Source: Phascolomyces articulosus (lineage: Eukaryota > Mucoromycota > Mucoromycetes > Mucorales > Lichtheimiaceae). Taken from it: a DNA stretch of 64,000 nt. Every line of letters begins with the position of its first letter. The stretch's first letter is position 1. The stretch spans positions 372,001 to 436,000 of the forward strand of contig JAIXMP010000009.1 in the NCBI GenBank assembly GCA_025677815.1. The letters are read 5' to 3'. Below, piece by piece: positions 62,538 to 64,000 of this stretch. A model generated the notes under the pieces. It was not told where the DNA came from, ran no database searches, and saw nothing but the letters and a program-made list of their open reading frames with translations. The position numbers and the translations under genes are program-made.

Positions 62538-64000
62538 TTAAAAGGTTTCATCGTCATAATCTTGATGTCCTCCTGCTGCCACATCATCTTCTGGTGGGAC
62601 TTCGAAACCATCCTAAAAGAAAGACTCGTCATTAGATATACACAGCTCTTTCGTTATTTTATAGAAAAGATAGATATATGGATCCTATTTACCTCAGTAC
62701 TATACAAAACAGCTTGAATTTCTTTAAGTACAGGAGCATCAGGGGCATCTCCATTGACCGCTTGACCCTTTGCTTCCAAATCATCCAATTGTTCTTGTAC
62801 TAAGATTTCAATATCACGAAGCTTGCCAAAATAGAAATCACGTTCTTTTTCTAAACCATCCACGGTCACCTTGAGTTCCGCCAATTGTTTATTCAAATCC
62901 ATAATCATGGAAGATGAATGATTATCCATGGTAGCGGCACTGGCACTTCCTGAAGATAATCGGCCTGACGTGGTTGATGCTGCACGACTGGTTGTACGTG
63001 CTATTATATGCATATATACCGATATCAATAAATGTTTGTTGTTTTTCTTTGACGCTATGAAAAAAAGAAAGAAAGAACTCACATGAACCACTACCTCCTG
63101 TTTTTCTGACAGGTTGGAGAGCACCTGTACGTACTGCTGCAGCTTTGGCTGCACCACTCTTGCGTCTTAACGCAGCATCATATTCACCTCCCGGATAATT
63201 CTGATCCCAAAATCGTTTCAACCATTGGATAAACTCGAGATTGTCTTGAAATTTACATTTCATCAATCGATCCACGGGAATAATCTATTATTATTATTAT
63301 CATAGAGTTAACCCAGAATGAATAGTGCTAGTCACTTACTTTTTTTTGGCGCTAGGAACGTAAGCTCAATAACCCCCCCCCTCCACCTCCCATTCCTCTT
63401 TTCCTAAAGATGAATGCAAATAGTAGTTCTTACCTTGTCAATTCTATATGGTTTGTATAAGAATATTAAAGAAAAAGTGAGAAAAGCTAGTTCAAACGCG
63501 TTTTCTTTTGATGATTTTGATAAGAAAAAAAAAGGGTATCTTCTTACTTGTGTTTATCAAATGTATGTTGAAGCACTTTATAGTTTGCTACATATTCATA
63601 TTCATGCTTTGTATCAAACTTGACCTTGGTTAAATGGACATCACCTATCATTCACTGAAATCAGCCAAATGTGTTTTTCTTCGCCTTTCTTTCTATACCG
63701 TCCTATCCCCCCTCTCCCTCAACGCAACTCTTACCCTCTTTCTTTTCTTTCTCTCTCTCTCTCTCTCTCTCTCTTATTCAATAAACACTTACCATAGATC
63801 GAGTCCATAATTTGACAATAGGCAGCACCTAAAATGACAATTCAAACGCGATACATAGTACCATGAATCAGCATTCAGTAGACAATCCTCATCTCGGGGA
63901 GCAAAAAAAAAAAGTAAAAAAGGGGGAGGTGGGGGGAAATAAAGAATTCTTCTTACCTGTGCCTGCTTGTTCTACTTTTCTATAGTTGAGTTGAAGTAAC
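62538..64000 (-). CDS. EB1: EB1 family microtubule plus-end protein (5' end outside window)
   Basis: Seven exons seen on the minus strand: 64000-63957 (running off the edge), 63828-63793, 63644-63548, 63443-63434, 63284-63083, 63000-62693 and 62612-62538. Phases close throughout. EB1 (Bim1/Mal3 in yeasts) tracks growing microtubule ends and recruits other factors. The calponin-homology domain reads [60 protein letters not shown] and [21 protein letters not shown] Ser/Ala-rich linker follows, then the coiled coil and EB homology part [20 protein letters not shown] and [18 protein letters not shown]. The end YDDETF is an acidic aromatic tail like the EEY/F motif. The 10-nt exon at 63434-63443 encodes the middle of HKIDK. 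The start codon and first exon(s) lie outside the window. Confidence 0.94.
63749..63774. repeat. (TC)n microsatellite in EB1 intron
   Basis: A pure CT dinucleotide tract, read directly, in the intron between the exons at 63828-63793 and 63644-63548. Confidence 0.85.

Overview
This window looks like the nuclear genome of an early-diverging filamentous fungus, most likely Mucoromycota/Mucorales. The reasons are strongly AT-rich DNA, many short GT-AG introns (about 45-110 bp), poly-Gln/Asn runs, fungal-type proteins (saccharopine reductase LYS9, NOT1, HBS1, GDT1), and proteins that many yeasts have lost or diverged (DNAJC8, a coilin-like protein). The genus cannot be told from the sequence. No tRNA, rRNA, CRISPR array or operon was seen.

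Layout from left to right. 1-927 (minus): the 5' part of a coilin-like gene, cut by the window edge. 1933-2213: the last exon of a broken gene. 3592-4464 (plus): DNAJC8-type splicing-associated J protein. 7505-9548 (minus): catalytic subunit of mitochondrial NAD-isocitrate dehydrogenase, 8 exons. 10994-13065 (minus): saccharopine reductase LYS9, 7 exons. 14727-15731: frameshifted pseudogene. 16557-17378 (plus): multi-pass membrane protein of unknown function. 19193-19730 (plus): cytochrome c oxidase subunit of the COX8/COX7C family. 21156-23315 (plus): single-pass membrane protein with a kelch-like ectodomain. 25777-28832: a 5'-truncated, mutated LINE flanked by a 12-bp target-site duplication. 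29481-30109: pseudogene. 30626-30941: a MITE-like palindromic element. 32797-40921 (plus): NOT1, scaffold of CCR4-NOT, 15 exons, 2157 aa. 41644-43831: a decayed TPR/F-box/LRR gene lying just upstream of its intact paralogue at 44565-46815. 46.8-53.5 kb: a gene-poor tract with two minus-strand pseudogenes, tandem repeats and a possible exon relic. 53653-58191 (plus): ribosome-rescue GTPase HBS1, 15 exons. 58459-59570 (plus): GDT1. 60371-62095 (plus): O-fucosyltransferase-like type II membrane protein. 62538-64000 (minus): EB1 microtubule plus-end protein, 5' part cut by the window edge, with a 10-nt internal exon.

The genes are mostly independent housekeeping genes. Loose links are IDH2 next to LYS9 (2-oxoglutarate supply and lysine synthesis by the aminoadipate route), and NOT1 with HBS1 (mRNA decay and ribosome rescue). 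All exon boundaries were read by eye from GT/AG sites and reading-frame continuity. Coding phase closes exactly for IDH2, LYS9, COX8, NOT1, HBS1, GDT1, DNAJC8, the F-box gene and the visible part of EB1.

The most unusual signals are a ladder of about eight S-x-L-x-x-L-A motifs in the HBS1 linker, the coilin-like gene, the 10-nt EB1 exon, a 36-bp element shared by the DNAJC8 and HBS1 promoters, the MITE-like palindrome, and several pseudogenes whose stop codons are repeatedly TGA.
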